From assembly GCA_017935325.1 (NCBI GenBank), contig JAGBHV010000023.1, positions 1-34,880 on the forward strand: DNA of 34,880 nt, read 5' to 3'. Under the pieces are notes generated by a model. That model made no database searches, was not told the DNA's origin, and was given only the letters and a program-made list of their open reading frames with translations. Origin of the DNA: Clostridia bacterium (lineage in GTDB: Bacteria; Bacillota; Clostridia; Oscillospirales; Acutalibacteraceae). This document shows, one piece after another, positions 34,765-34,880 of this stretch (position 1 is its first letter; each line of letters begins with the position of its first letter). Made by a program: the position numbers and the translations under genes.

Positions 34765-34880
34765 GCCCCCTTGCCTAAAGGGGGCTGTCAAAACCGTAGG
34801 TTTTGACTGGGGGATATTGCAAAAAAAGTTTAATGAAATCAATGTAATAATATCCCTCCGTCTTTTTTGTGCAAGCACAA
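34765..34880. repeat. Palindromic multi-hairpin repeat element, cut by the window edge
   Basis: Four inverted repeats stand in a row: 34765-34772 with 34778-34785 (8 bp perfect), 34787-34795 with 34799-34807 (9 bp perfect), 34805-34818 with 34849-34862 (12 of 14), and TTGTGC-AA-GCACAA near 34867-34880. No open frame is seen. The layout resembles a small interspersed or MITE-like element common in clostridial genomes; the right end is missing. Confidence 0.65.

Overview
The window looks like a chromosomal segment of a low-GC, Gram-positive gut-type anaerobe, most likely a Clostridia/Oscillospiraceae (Ruminococcus-like) bacterium. The reasons are AAAGGAG-type ribosome binding sites, several TTG starts, TTGACA-17-TATAAT promoters, a Phe T-box leader, IreB, and many carbohydrate-active and secreted proteins. 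I saw no tRNA, rRNA, CRISPR array, phage gene or transposase. The only mobile-looking item is a palindromic repeat cut by the right edge.

Layout. 1-3.2 kb: the end of an unknown gene, mscL, a secreted protein of unknown function and two small membrane proteins. 3.2-6.1 kb (minus): ligA followed by a ribokinase-family gene. 6.1-11.6 kb: a cytidylate-kinase-like gene, a secreted PHP-domain protein (minus), the nucleoside-salvage pair deoD-deoB, and a secreted metallophosphoesterase (minus). 11.7-14.3 kb: a two-gene operon of a signal-less sialidase-like protein and a GH5 endoglycoceramidase-like hydrolase. 14.4-18.8 kb (minus): ireB plus a small hypothetical, then pheS-pheT behind a T-box riboswitch. 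18.8-23.8 kb (minus): the polyamine importer potABCD followed by a DMT permease. 24-34.6 kb: an accessory glycan region with a CotH-kinase lipoprotein plus GH29 fucosidase, a GH99/71-like secreted hydrolase plus a DUF6056-type membrane protein, a secreted beta-helix protein plus an acyltransferase, and a GH43-like beta-propeller.

How the genes fit together. DeoD, DeoB and ribokinase form a nucleoside/pentose salvage theme. PheST carries its own amino-acid-responsive switch. PotABCD imports polyamines. The glycan genes combine secreted proteins with signal-less exo-type hydrolases (sialidase, GH5, fucosidase, GH43-like), which fits a cell that trims host or dietary glycoconjugates in steps and finishes some of them in the cytoplasm.

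The most notable signals are: a terminator hairpin that contains the Shine-Dalgarno of the next gene (2627-2668) and two other genes starting directly behind terminators; two look-alike divergent promoter regions in the glycan area; a 21-bp-period direct repeat upstream of deoD; the sialidase/endoglycoceramidase-like pair; a PotD with a C-terminal membrane anchor; and unrelated secreted proteins ending in similar aromatic amphipathic tails. I see no clearly new defence or mobile system.
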